Shown: piece after piece, positions 52,013 to 60,341 of the stretch
How positions within the stretch are numbered: position 1 is the first letter of the stretch
Layout of the letters: every line of letters begins with the position of its first letter
From: Fulvimonas sp. R45
GTDB lineage: Bacteria; Pseudomonadota; Gammaproteobacteria; Xanthomonadales; Rhodanobacteraceae
DNA: 64,000 nt
Direction: 5' to 3'
NCBI RefSeq assembly: GCF_030504985.1
Contig: NZ_JASERU010000013.1
Location: 53,407 to 117,406, forward strand
Notes under the pieces: generated by a model
Database searches by the model: none
What the model saw: the letters and a program-made list of their open reading frames with translations, nothing else
What the model was told of the DNA's origin: nothing
Translations under genes and position numbers: made by a program

Positions 52013-52146
52013 TGCAGACGTTCCTGCCCCGCTGCGTGCCCGGCGCCAGCCTGCCGCTGGCCGTGGCCGCAGCGCATGCCGCCGATGCGACGACCGCCGT
52101 GACGCAACCGGTCACGCTGGGCCGCCTTTCGGAGCGCGGACAATGA
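52009..52146 (+). CDS. 45-residue exported mini-protein or gene remnant
   Basis: Starts MMQTFLPRCVPGASLPLAVAAAHAADA, which looks like a signal peptide, followed by only about 18 more residues (ending LGRLSERGQ). Its ATGA start overlaps the stop of the upstream gene and its stop overlaps the next ATG in the same way. The tight coupling suggests that it is translated. It may be a genuine small protein or the N-terminus of a gene that lost the rest. Confidence 0.45.
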   Translation: MMQTFLPRCVPGASLPLAVAAAHAADATTAVTQPVTLGRLSERGQ

Positions 52147-52978
52147 TGCGGATTGCAGGTGCCTTGGTATTAGGTTGCCTTGCGGCAGCACCAGGCGCAT
52201 CAATTGCGGCCGGCACGAAGACGCCTTCGTTCCCCGCGCCGCAAGTGTTCGCTCCAGGAGAAATTTCGACGACCTCCTCGGTTGAATGTTTCTCGTTGAT
52301 GGCTCTTTCCTGATTTTCACTTCCAACCGGCCCGAAGCTCCGGGAGGAAAGCCGTCGCACGGGGGAAATCTCTGGCGTGTCGGCCGTGCCGGTGCCGGTT
52401 GGGGAACACCCGTGCGGTTGGACAGCATCGTCAATTTCGGCGGACATATCTACGCGCCCAGCGTTTCGGCGAACCAGGATGTGTACTTCTCCAGCGCGGA
52501 CAATCCCCAGCATCTTTTCCACGTCTACCGCGCCAGGCGGGTGCACGGCGAGTACGCAAAGCCTGTCGAATTGAAGCTCACACCCACCGGCGCGCCCGCC
52601 GGCATGGAGGAACTCGATCCGGCCGTGGCGCCGGACGAGTCCTTCGTCCTTTTCAGCGCGGGTGTGCGGGGCTCCCCGCAGCCTTACCATCTCTATCTCG
52701 CGTTCCGGGACGGCGCGGGGTGGACCACTCCCGTCGATTTCGACCCGGCGCTCGATCCCTACGAACCCGATTGTCCCCAGCTCGGCCCCGATGGCACGAC
52801 GTTGTACTTCACCAGCAAATACACCGGTCCCACCCAGTGGGCGCGGCGCTCACGCGGGGAAACCGAACGCGATCTGGCGCGGGATCGTGCATGGGACAAC
52901 GGCGTTACCCACATCTGGACGTTGTCGCTCGTCCCGTGGCTGCAGGCACACGGGCACGGCACGGCGGCGACCAAATGA
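52143..52978 (+). pseudogene. Broken PD40 beta-propeller gene (paralogue 4)
   Basis: A fourth PD40 gene in two frames. Frame A (from 52143) gives a signal peptide and start, MMRIAGALVLGCLAAAPGAS to FAPGEISTTSSVECFS, and stops at 52313. Frame B carries the remainder, DGSFLIFTSNRPEAPGG to QLGPDGTTLYFTSKY and an ending like paralogue 1 (HIWTLSLVPWLQAHG). Compared with paralogue 1, about 50 residues covering the first blade are missing, and the frame shifts where an FSPDG turn should be (around 52283-52296). Recombination between two PDG-blade repeats with a one-base loss would explain both. The 230-residue frame B alone lacks a signal peptide. Confidence 0.75.
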
Positions 52979-53087
52979 GCAATGCGTGACAGCGCCCGTG
53001 CCGGGATCCATCCGGGCACCTGGGGAATCTCCGGGCTCGTTATTCCCGCGCAGGCAGGAGGCGCCGGGTTGACGGGCAAAACAAGAG

Positions 53088-54257
53088 CTAGCGCTGCACC
53101 ATGTGCGAGAACCATTCCCAGCCGCGCATGTGCTCGGCGACCAGCTTCACGCTGGTCAGCATCGGCACCGCCAGCAGGGCACCCGGCACGCCCCACAGCC
53201 AGCCCCATACCAGCAGCCAGATCAGGATCGCGATCGGCGACAGGCGCATGCGCCGGCCCAGGATCATCGGCGTGACCAGGTTGCCCTCGACCGCGGTGAG
53301 GCAGGCGAAGCACAGCGCCGGCAGCAGGGCGCGGGCCAGCTGGTCGAAGTGGATCAGGCCCACCAGCAGCAGCATGGTGGTGGTGGCGATCGCGCCCACG
53401 TAGGGAATGAAGTTGGCGAACATCGCCACCGCGCCCCACAGCAGCGGATCCGGCACGTGCAGCAGCCACAGGATGCCGGCGGTGAGCCAGCCCAGGCTGA
53501 AGTTGATCAGCAGCGTGGTGAGGATGTAGCGCGACACCTCCGCCTGGATGCTGCGCACGATGGACACCGCGTGGCGCTTGTAGCGGAAGTCCGGCGCGAT
53601 CTCGACCAGCCGCCGCAGCAGGCTGTCGCCGTAGATCAGGAAGAAGAACACCAGCAGCACCACCGTGAGCACCGCCGCCAGCACCTTCGGGGTGTTCGAC
53701 ACCACGTCCCAGGCGCTGATCGCCACATCGGCCGGATGCGGCACCACCCGTGTCGGATGGCCGTTGACCAGGGTCTGGGTGGCGCGGTTGGCCGCCTCCA
53801 GCGGGCGGGTGAGGTGTTCCAGCTTGGGCACGAAGCTGCGGATCGCGCGCGGCGCGTCGTGGAACCAGCCCAGCGCCGGCTGCGCCAGCAGGCCGATGCC
53901 GGTGCCGATGGCGCCGATCAGCGCCAGCATCAGCACGCTGGCGCCCAGCGCGCGCGGGATGCGGTGGCGCGCGGCGAACGCCACGATGGGGTTCAGCGCC
54001 AGCCCGATGAAGGCGGCCAGCACCAGCGGGATCAGCAGGGTGCGGATGATCGTGGCGGTGTACAGCAGCGCCAGCAGCAGCATCGCGTTGAGCACGACGC
54101 GGATGGCGCGCAGGTGGCGGCGCGTGCCGCGCGCGTGGCGCAGCCGGTGCACCAGGCTGGGCGCGTGCAGCAGCGCCGGCTCCGCGGGGGCCGGAGGCAC
54201 CGCTTCGGCGCCGGCGGCCACCAGGGGCGCCGGCGGCGTGGCCTCGATGTCGTTCAT
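53088..54257 (-). CDS. AI-2E family permease (PerM/TqsA-like)
   Basis: A 389-residue inner-membrane protein of the AI-2E family. Hydrophobic N-terminal helices (AMLLLALLYTATIIRTLLIPLVLAAFIGLALNP) are followed by a soluble region (about 130-190), then membrane segments ending in the family motif region ILWLLHVPDPLLWGAVAMFANFIPYVGA and VTPMILGRRMRLSPIAILIWLLVWGWLWG. Members export varied small molecules or sodium ions, and the family name does not prove autoinducer transport. Its ATG overlaps the stop of the 98-residue gene upstream (ATGA), making it the last gene of a YqjD/YqjE-like operon. Confidence 0.88.
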   Translation of the reverse strand: MNDIEATPPAPLVAAGAEAVPPAPAEPALLHAPSLVHRLRHARGTRRHLRAIRVVLNAMLLLALLYTATIIRTLLIPLVLAAFIGLALNPIVAFAARHRIPRALGASVLMLALIGAIGTGIGLLAQPALGWFHDAPRAIRSFVPKLEHLTRPLEAANRATQTLVNGHPTRVVPHPADVAISAWDVVSNTPKVLAAVLTVVLLVFFFLIYGDSLLRRLVEIAPDFRYKRHAVSIVRSIQAEVSRYILTTLLINFSLGWLTAGILWLLHVPDPLLWGAVAMFANFIPYVGAIATTTMLLLVGLIHFDQLARALLPALCFACLTAVEGNLVTPMILGRRMRLSPIAILIWLLVWGWLWGVPGALLAVPMLTSVKLVAEHMRGWEWFSHMVQR

Positions 54258-54550
54258 GCCGCGTCGTCGCGGCCGGTGGCCGCGCCGAGTTCGGCGACCA
54301 GCCGGGTGCCGTAGGCCACCGCCTCGGCCAGCCCGCCGCCGAGCAGCGAACCCAGCCCCGGCACGCGCAGCGGATGCACGTTGAGCCGGCCCAGCACGAA
54401 CCCGGCGCCGGCCGCCGCGCCCACCGTGGCCAGCGGATGGCGATGGCCGCGCGCCAGCAGCGCCGCGGCCGGGATCGCCAGCTCCGCCCGGTGCGCGGCC
54501 ACCCGCGCCCGGGCCGCGCGCACCTCGCCCAGCCGACGGAACAGACTCAT
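54254..54550 (-). CDS. Small YqjK-position membrane protein
   Basis: A 98-residue protein not clearly matching a family. It starts MSLFRRLGEVRAARARVAAHRAEL, then has glycine- and alanine-rich hydrophobic stretches (LATVGAAAGAGFVLGRLNVHP and LGSLLGGGLAEAVAYG). Both ends overlap neighbours by four bases (ATGA). Its place after DUF883 and the holin-like gene matches YqjK in the enterobacterial yqjD-yqjE-yqjK set, which is the only basis for the label. Confidence 0.65.
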   Translation of the reverse strand: MSLFRRLGEVRAARARVAAHRAELAIPAAALLARGHRHPLATVGAAAGAGFVLGRLNVHPLRVPGLGSLLGGGLAEAVAYGTRLVAELGAATGRDDAA

Positions 54551-55032
54551 GCCTCGCCCTCCCCTTCGTGCGCCTGCCCGGCCTCGACCTCGCGGTCGGC
54601 GCGGCGCCATGCCTCGCGCATCATCGCATGCCATTCGCCGCGGGTGGCGGGCAGGCTCATCCAGTGCATGCAACGGCGGAACAGCAGGATCGCGCCGAGC
54701 AGGAACAGCACCTGCAGCAACGCCAGCGCCAGCAGCGCCCAGATCCACGAACCGAACCACTTCGCCAGCGACACGCCGATCAGGCCGAGCAGGGTCAGCC
54801 CCAGCCCCACGCCGGACACGGTGGCGGCCAGGCCGGCCAGCAGCAGCCAGGACACCGCGCTGCGCGCCAGCCCCAGCTCCGCCGCCAGCAGGTGCATCTG
54901 CGCGCCGAACAGCTTGCGCACGGCGCGGGCGAGCTGGCCCAGTTCGTCGAGCAGTCCGGTCGTGCCGCGGCCGGCCGCCACGTCATCGGGCGGCGGCGCG
55001 GGAGCCGCCTGCTCGCCCGCGGGATCGCCCAT
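54547..55032 (-). CDS. Phage-holin-3_6/YqjE-like membrane protein
   Basis: A 161-residue protein with a polar N-terminus, a helix with AQMHLLAAELGLARSAVSWLLLAGLAATVSGVGLGLTLLGLIGVSLAKWFGSW (two membrane segments) and a third segment WALLALALLQVLFLLGAILLF. This is the YqjE or Actinobacterial holin-X pattern. The chromosomal homologues are thought to sit in the inner membrane with YqjD-type ribosome-binding proteins and are not phage lysis proteins. It follows the DUF883 gene by 20 bp. Confidence 0.78.
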   Translation of the reverse strand: MGDPAGEQAAPAPPPDDVAAGRGTTGLLDELGQLARAVRKLFGAQMHLLAAELGLARSAVSWLLLAGLAATVSGVGLGLTLLGLIGVSLAKWFGSWIWALLALALLQVLFLLGAILLFRRCMHWMSLPATRGEWHAMMREAWRRADREVEAGQAHEGEGEA

Positions 55033-55052
55033 CGGTGCCCGGGTCCGCGGCG

Positions 55053-55430
55053 TCAGCGACGCAGCAGGCGGCCGAGCAGCCAGCCCGCGCCCAGCGCGAT
55101 GGCCACGGCCTGCACGGGCTTCTCGCGCACGTAGTCGCGCGCCTGCTCCAGCCATTCGTCGGCGCGGTCGACGGTACGGTCGTAGGCGGCGCGGCCGCGC
55201 TCGCCCAGCTCGCCGGCCTTGTCGGTGGCGCGGGTGGCGGCGCCGGCGGCCTTGTCGGTGGCGCGGTGCAGGCTTTCCTCGACCTGGTCCGCGGCGCGCT
55301 CCACCGCGTCCTTGGTGCTGGCCACGGCGCTGGAGGTGGCCTGCTTGAAGCGCTCGGCGCCTTCCTCGATACGCCGGCCGGCGGCGCGGGCCTCGGCTTC
55401 GGCTTCCTGCGTCTGGACTTGCTTGCTCAT
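55053..55430 (-). CDS. DUF883 (YqjD/ElaB-like) membrane-anchored helical protein
   Basis: A 125-residue protein, almost entirely helical and rich in Ala, Glu, Arg and Asp (about 1-100, for example AAGRRIEEGAERFKQATSS and ATDKAAGAATRATDKAGEL), with a C-terminal membrane anchor PVQAVAIALGAGWLLGRLL. In E. coli, YqjD tethers ribosomes to the inner membrane in stationary phase. A GGAGAA ribosome site supports the start. First gene of the four-gene set running down to the AI-2E permease. Confidence 0.85.
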   Translation of the reverse strand: MSKQVQTQEAEAEARAAGRRIEEGAERFKQATSSAVASTKDAVERAADQVEESLHRATDKAAGAATRATDKAGELGERGRAAYDRTVDRADEWLEQARDYVREKPVQAVAIALGAGWLLGRLLRR

Positions 55431-55502
55431 GGGGTTCTCCGGGGTCGGGGGATCACTCTAGCGGCTCGTGCCCGGCTGCGGGGGCGGCGACCGGCGGGTC
55501 GT

Positions 55503-55658
55503 TCAGCTGGCGCGCCGGAAGAACGCGATCAGCGCCAGGATCAGGAAGATGACGAACAGCACCTTGGCGATCCAGGCGGCGGTGCCGGCGATGCCGGTGA
55601 AGCCGAGCAGCGCGGCGATGATGGCGATCACGAGAAAGACGAGGGCATAGTGCAGCAT
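55503..55658 (-). CDS. DUF1328 small membrane protein (YtjA-like)
   Basis: A 51-residue protein with two hydrophobic helices, [20 protein letters not shown] and [20 protein letters not shown], ending RRAS; both the sequence and the length fit DUF1328. A strong GGAGGA ribosome site lies upstream. Homologues are stress- or envelope-linked with no known mechanism. It lies 72 bp upstream of the DUF883 gene on the same strand, so the two may be co-transcribed. Confidence 0.88.
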   Translation of the reverse strand: MLHYALVFLVIAIIAALLGFTGIAGTAAWIAKVLFVIFLILALIAFFRRAS

Positions 55659-55855
55659 GGCGGGTTCCTCCAGGTGGTGCGGAGCGGCCCACGCGCCCCT
55701 CGACGCCATTTCTCCACAAGCCGTGCGCGCTGGGCGTGAAGGTCCGCCCGCCGCGCCTGCACGCTCCACCGACATTTGTTGCGGCACCGACGCCGCGGGG
55801 ATTCCGGTCGCACGCGCGGTGCGCGCGGACCGGGCTCCTGCCCCTGCGTCGCCCT

Positions 55856-56476
55856 TCAGCCGGCCACGGGACGGATGGCGTAGGTGCCCACCAGCTCCGC
55901 CTCGGACAGCACGTGGCCGGCCATCGCCGCGCGCAGCTCGGCCAGGGTGAAGCCCGGGCGCAGGTCCAGCGCCGGCACGTCCAGCGCATGGATGCGGAAG
56001 TGGTAGTGGTGCACGATGCTGTCGTTCCACGGCGGGCAGGGGCCGTCGTAGCCGAGGTAGTCGCCGGCCATGTCGGGGTCGCCGGCGAACCAGCCGGTGT
56101 AGTCGTTCCTGCCCTGCACGCTGCCGGGCGGGCCATGCGGCTCGCGCTTGCCGTGCGGCACGATGCCCTCGCCGCAGGCGCCCTCGGCCAGCTCGCCGCA
56201 CTCGGCGGGGATGTTGGCCATCAGCCAGTGCGCGAATTCCACCCGCGGCAGGTCGGCGGGGACGGTGCGCCCCTCCTGGTTCACGTCGTCGCCGCGGCTG
56301 GGCACGTCGGGGTCGATGCAGGTGAGCACGAAGGAACGCGTGGCCGGCGGGGCGCCGGTCCAGGCCAGGTGGGGGCTGCGGTTGTCGGACAGCGCGACCG
56401 GATGGCCGGGTCGGCCGAAGGCATTCCCGGGAGGCACGGGTCGGCCGTTGGAAAAGTTGTCGCTGAGCAGTTGCAT
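55856..56476 (-). CDS. YbhB/YbcL-family protein (PEBP/Raf-kinase-inhibitor-like)
   Basis: A 206-residue cytoplasmic protein of the phosphatidylethanolamine-binding fold. It starts [20 protein letters not shown] and has the ligand-site stretches [29 protein letters not shown] (DPD motif) and [24 protein letters not shown] (the GPCPP...HHYHF signature). The bacterial members have no settled role. The start at 56476 gives the family length; the longer frame upstream is rejected. Confidence 0.88.
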   Translation of the reverse strand: MQLLSDNFSNGRPVPPGNAFGRPGHPVALSDNRSPHLAWTGAPPATRSFVLTCIDPDVPSRGDDVNQEGRTVPADLPRVEFAHWLMANIPAECGELAEGACGEGIVPHGKREPHGPPGSVQGRNDYTGWFAGDPDMAGDYLGYDGPCPPWNDSIVHHYHFRIHALDVPALDLRPGFTLAELRAAMAGHVLSEAELVGTYAIRPVAG

Positions 56477-56721
56477 GGGTTCCGGTGTTCCCTGTCTGGT
56501 TTGGGTATCGCCCGGGATGGGTGCGTACGCCTTGTCCGCGCCGGGCCTGCGGATACGGTGGTCGTCTCGCCATCGCGATCGCGCGCATGCCGGTTTCCCG
56601 CCACGGCAAACGGCGATACTAGCGCCAGCGGGATGAAGATGCGGTCGGGACGCCAAGTCGTGCCCCGCCGCAAAAACCACGCGATGCTCTGCTAACGTGG
56701 CGCCCTTCGCAGGGAGGACGC

Positions 56722-58197
56722 ATGAGCGAACTGGAAGACCTCACCACGCTGGTGCGGGCGGCCACGCCGCTGCTGGTGATCGAGACGGTGGACGAGCAGC
56801 GGGTGATCGAGTGCTTCCGCCACGTCATCGCACAGGCGCTGCGCCCGCTGTGGCGCTGGACGCTGACCGACGGCCTGCAGCGGCTGGACTTCGCCGCCGC
56901 CGGCGACGCGGTGGCGCCCGACGCCACCGCCACGCTGGACGCGATCCGCGACGCGGCGGAACCCGGCATCTACCTGATGTTCGACTTCCACCCGTTCGTG
57001 CGCTACGCGATGAGCCTGCGCCTGCTGCGCGAGATCGTGCAGCGCCAGCGCTCGGCCGCGCACACGGTGGTGCTGGTGGGCGCGAAGATCGAACTGCCCG
57101 AGGAACTGGAAGCGCTGGCCCTGCGCGTGCCGCTGTCGCTGCCGGACATCAAGGAGCTGGCCGGCATCCTGCGCGGCGAGGCGGTGGCCTGGCAGCGCGA
57201 GCACAACCGCCGGCTGGAGGTGGACAACGAGGCCGCGCGCACCATCGTGCGCAACCTGCTCGGCCTGTCCGCGCCGGACGCCCGACGGATCGTGCGCAAG
57301 CTGATCTACAACGACGGCGCGCTCGGCACCGCCGATCTGCCGGTGCTGATGCAGTCGAAGTTCGACCTGCTCAACCGTTCCGGCCTGCTGCACTACGAAT
57401 ACGCCACCGCCAGCTTCGCCGACATTGCCGGCGTGGCCCAGGTGCGCGCATGGGTGCAGCGCCGCCGCGCCGTGTTCCTGGCGGCCGCGCCCGATCCCGT
57501 GCTCGACCCGCCCAAGGGCGTGCTGCTGCTCGGCGTGCAGGGCTGCGGCAAGAGCCTGGCCGCCAAGGCGATCGCCGGCGGCTTCGGCGTGCCGCTGGTG
57601 CGGCTGGACTTCGGCACGCTGTACGACAAGTACCAGGGCGAGACCGAGAAGAACCTGCGCGAGGCGCTGGCCAGCAGCGAGCTGCTGGCGCCGTGCGTGC
57701 TGTGGATCGACGAGATCGAGAAAGGCCTGGCCAGCGGCGGCGGCGAGGACGGCGGCGTGTCGCGCCGCGTGCTCGGCTACCTGCTCACCTGGATGGCCGA
57801 GCGCAAGGCCAAGGTGTTCGTGGTGGCCACCGCCAACGCGGTGCACGAGCTGCCCGCCGAACTGCTGCGCAAGGGCCGCTTCGACGAGATCTTCTTCGTC
57901 GACCTGCCGCGCGGCGAGGTGCGGGCGGAGATCTTCGCCATGCACCTGAAGCGCCGCAAGCTCGATCCCGCCGCGTTCGACCTGCCCGCGCTCGCCGCGG
58001 CCAGCGAGGGCTTCTCCGGCGCCGAGATCGAGCAGGCCATCGTCAGCGCGTTGTACGACGTCGCCAGCGGCGGCGAACTCGACCAGGCCACCCTGCTCGC
58101 CGCGCTGGGACAGACCCGGCCGTTGTCGGTGCTGATGCGCGAGCAGGTCGACGCGCTGCGCGCCTGGGCCCAGGGTCGCTGCGTGGCGGCGGACTGA
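56722..58197 (+). CDS. AAA-family ATPase, Ycf46-like
   Basis: A 491-residue AAA+ ATPase. The N-terminal domain (about 1-225) is helical with LEDLTTLVRAATPLLVIETVDE. The AAA core (about 228-470) has Walker A GVQGCGKS (271-278), a YQGETEKNLREALASSE pore-like and sensor helix, Walker B VLWIDE (327-332), sensor 1 in FVVATANA and the arginine finger region ELLRKGRFDEIFFVDLP. This is the layout of Ycf46, a protein of cyanobacteria and plastids linked to inorganic-carbon responses. Its target here is unknown. The DUF3820 gene starts 10 bp downstream and is probably in the same operon. Confidence 0.9.
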   Translation: MSELEDLTTLVRAATPLLVIETVDEQRVIECFRHVIAQALRPLWRWTLTDGLQRLDFAAAGDAVAPDATATLDAIRDAAEPGIYLMFDFHPFVRYAMSLRLLREIVQRQRSAAHTVVLVGAKIELPEELEALALRVPLSLPDIKELAGILRGEAVAWQREHNRRLEVDNEAARTIVRNLLGLSAPDARRIVRKLIYNDGALGTADLPVLMQSKFDLLNRSGLLHYEYATASFADIAGVAQVRAWVQRRRAVFLAAAPDPVLDPPKGVLLLGVQGCGKSLAAKAIAGGFGVPLVRLDFGTLYDKYQGETEKNLREALASSELLAPCVLWIDEIEKGLASGGGEDGGVSRRVLGYLLTWMAERKAKVFVVATANAVHELPAELLRKGRFDEIFFVDLPRGEVRAEIFAMHLKRRKLDPAAFDLPALAAASEGFSGAEIEQAIVSALYDVASGGELDQATLLAALGQTRPLSVLMREQVDALRAWAQGRCVAAD

Positions 58198-58207
58198 GCG
58201 TCTGTCC

Positions 58208-58420
58208 ATGGAAGCGGAAGACCTGAAGCGCCTGGTCTCCACGCACATGCCCTACGGCAAGTACCAGGGCCGCCTGCTCGCCGACCTGCCCGGCGCCTAT
58301 CTGGCCTGGTTCGCCCGCCAGGGCTTCCCGCCCGGCGAGCTGGGCCGGCTGCTGGCACTGATGCTGGAGATCGACCACAACGGGCTGAAGCGCCTGCTGG
58401 AGCCGCTGCGGCCGCGCTGA
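58208..58420 (+). CDS. DUF3820 family small protein
   Basis: A 70-residue protein with the conserved DUF3820 core MPYGKYQGRLLADLPGAYLAWFARQGFPPGELG, close in sequence to the GKYKG-type motif region of nuclease-associated domains. Nothing more can be said of its function. It follows the AAA ATPase by 10 bp on the same strand. Confidence 0.85.
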   Translation: MEAEDLKRLVSTHMPYGKYQGRLLADLPGAYLAWFARQGFPPGELGRLLALMLEIDHNGLKRLLEPLRPR

Positions 58421-58457
58421 ACTGCCGAACGGGCCTCTCCCCGGAGGAACCGCCGGA

Positions 58458-59486
58458 TCAGGCGCGCTGCCTTGCCCCCAGGGCCCCGTCCGCCACCGCA
58501 TTGAACCGCGCCGCGATGTAGTCGTCGCAGAAGCTCACCATGTCGCGGCCGCGGATGAAACCGCAGTGGCCGCCATGGTCGGCGATGTCCAGTTCCACGT
58601 CGGGCGGCAGCTCGAGCTTCTCGAACGCGGCGACCGGGATCACCGGGTCGTCGCGGGCGGTGAGGATGGTGGCGGGCACCTGCATCGCCTTCAGCGCGGC
58701 GCCGGCCACCGAATAGCCGTCCAGGTAGGCCTGCAGCGAACCGAAGTCGGTATGGCGCAGCACCAGCGCCTCGGTGAGGCCGCGCAGGTCCTGCTTCAGC
58801 TCGGCCAGCTCGAAGTAGGTGCGCTGCGGGAACGCCGCCTGCTTGAGCCGCAGCGATTGCCGCCACTTGTGCATGAAGTAGGCCTGGTAGATCCAGGGCG
58901 CGGACTGCTCCAGCGAGAACAGCCCCTCGCCGGGATCGATGATGGGACAGACCGCCAGCGCGTAGGCCAGCGGCACGCCGGCCGCCGGCGCCGCCAGCGC
59001 GGCGCGCAACGCGAAGTTGCCACCCAGCGAGAAGCCGGCCAGCGCCAGCGGCCGCGCCGGCCAGCGCCGCGCGATATCGCCCAGCGCGTGCACCACCTCG
59101 TCCAGCCGGCAGGAGTGGAACAGCGCCTCATTGAGCCCGTGGCTGTCGCCGTGGTCGCGGAAGTTGAGCCGGAACACGTCCCAGCCCTCGGCCAGCAGGC
59201 GGCTGCCGGTCTGCAGCACGTAGGTGGAATCCACGCTGCCTTCCCAGCCGTGGAACAGCACGGCCAGCCCGCGTGGCCGCGGCCGCGCCCGCTGCGCGGT
59301 GAACGCGCCGGTGAGGCGTACGCCGCCGCCGCCGTCCACCATGACCGGTTCGGCGCCCTGCTGCACGGCGCGCGCGGCGCGCGGCAGCAGCAGGCGGCGC
59401 ACGCCGCTGGAGGAGAGCATGGTCTGCAGGTGTCCGCTGGTGAGCGGCCAGGGCGGACGGAAATCCCTTCCGCGCGGCAGGCTCAT
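58458..59486 (-). CDS. YheT-family alpha/beta hydrolase
   Basis: A 342-residue alpha/beta hydrolase. It starts MSLPRGRDFRPPWPLTSGHLQTML, the family's PxxPLxxGHLQT region, with an oxyanion/HGxEG loop LAVLFHGWEGSVDSTYVL, the nucleophile Ser in LALAGFSLGGNFALR, the acid in TARDDPVIPV and the His in DHGGHCGFI. It probably acts on lipid esters. The start overlaps the stop of the PlsC-like gene by four bases (ATGA), pointing to joint lipid metabolism. Confidence 0.9.
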   Translation of the reverse strand: MSLPRGRDFRPPWPLTSGHLQTMLSSSGVRRLLLPRAARAVQQGAEPVMVDGGGGVRLTGAFTAQRARPRPRGLAVLFHGWEGSVDSTYVLQTGSRLLAEGWDVFRLNFRDHGDSHGLNEALFHSCRLDEVVHALGDIARRWPARPLALAGFSLGGNFALRAALAAPAAGVPLAYALAVCPIIDPGEGLFSLEQSAPWIYQAYFMHKWRQSLRLKQAAFPQRTYFELAELKQDLRGLTEALVLRHTDFGSLQAYLDGYSVAGAALKAMQVPATILTARDDPVIPVAAFEKLELPPDVELDIADHGGHCGFIRGRDMVSFCDDYIAARFNAVADGALGARQRA

Positions 59487-60289
59487 GCGGCGCGGTCTTC
59501 CAGCGCCGCGCCGATGCGCTCGCGCGCCAGCTCGGCCATGCGGCGGCGGCCGTCGGCGCCGGCCGGCACCGGCGCCAGGAAGTGCACTTCCGCGTCCATC
59601 GGGGCGCCGCCGAGCAGGCGCAGGAAGTTCTGCATGAAGTTCTCGTCCTCGCGGAAGCCGGCGTCGACGATGCGGCGCCCGTGGCGCGCGAAGCGCAGCG
59701 CCACCGGCTGCACCGGCACCCCGGCGTCCAGCGCCGCCTGCAGGATGCGCGCGTGGAACACCTTCAGCACGCCGTTGTGGCCGGTGCCGCCCTCGGGGAA
59801 CACCGCCACCGAGCGGCCGCCGCGCAGGCGTTCCACCATGGTCTGCATCACCGCCGACAGCGAATGGTTGCTGCCGCGGCGGTGGAAGATGGTGCCGCCG
59901 CTGGCGGCCAGCCAGCCCACCAGCGGCCAGTGCGCGATCTCGGCCTTGGCCACGAAGCAGGCCGCGCGCTGGCTGTGCAGCAACTCGATGTCGATCCACG
60001 AGGTGTGGTTGGCGACGAACAGCACCGGATCGGCCAGTGGTTGGCCGAAGCGCACCGAGCGCAGGCCGAAGATGCGCATCAGCGCCGTCGACCACCCACG
60101 GATCAACCGGTGCGCGAAGGGCTCGCGGCCGTTCTTCATCACGCGGTCGCGGTTCCAGCTCATCACGAAGGCCGCCAGCAGGATGCCCAGCAGGATGTGG
60201 AGCAGCAGCAGGGGCACGCGCCACAGGTAGCGCAAGGGTTGCAGGGCGTCGCGGGCCGGGGCGGGGGTGGTGGCGGAGTCGGTGCTCAT
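59483..60289 (-). CDS. PlsC-type lysophospholipid acyltransferase
   Basis: A 268-residue inner-membrane-bound acyltransferase. An N-terminal membrane helix (RVPLLLLHILLGILLAAFVM) precedes the HX4D active site NHTSWID and the acceptor-binding motif FPEGGTG, with AKAEIAHWPLVGWLAASGGTIFHRRGS between them. It probably acylates lysophosphatidate or a related lysolipid. It is the first gene of the pair with the YheT-type hydrolase. Confidence 0.9.
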   Translation of the reverse strand: MSTDSATTPAPARDALQPLRYLWRVPLLLLHILLGILLAAFVMSWNRDRVMKNGREPFAHRLIRGWSTALMRIFGLRSVRFGQPLADPVLFVANHTSWIDIELLHSQRAACFVAKAEIAHWPLVGWLAASGGTIFHRRGSNHSLSAVMQTMVERLRGGRSVAVFPEGGTGHNGVLKVFHARILQAALDAGVPVQPVALRFARHGRRIVDAGFREDENFMQNFLRLLGGAPMDAEVHFLAPVPAGADGRRRMAELARERIGAALEDRAA

Positions 60290-60341
60290 GAACGGGTTAG
60301 TTTAGCGTTAGGCGCCGGGCTCTGCGCACCCGTGGCGCGCT

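Noticed and set aside
53088..54257. AI-2 autoinducer exporter
   Set aside because: The family name AI-2E does not establish the substrate, and no luxS-related gene is in the window.
54547..55032. Holin-like gene taken as prophage evidence
   Set aside because: The neighbours (DUF883, AI-2E) are those of a chromosomal YqjE-type protein; no other phage gene is present.
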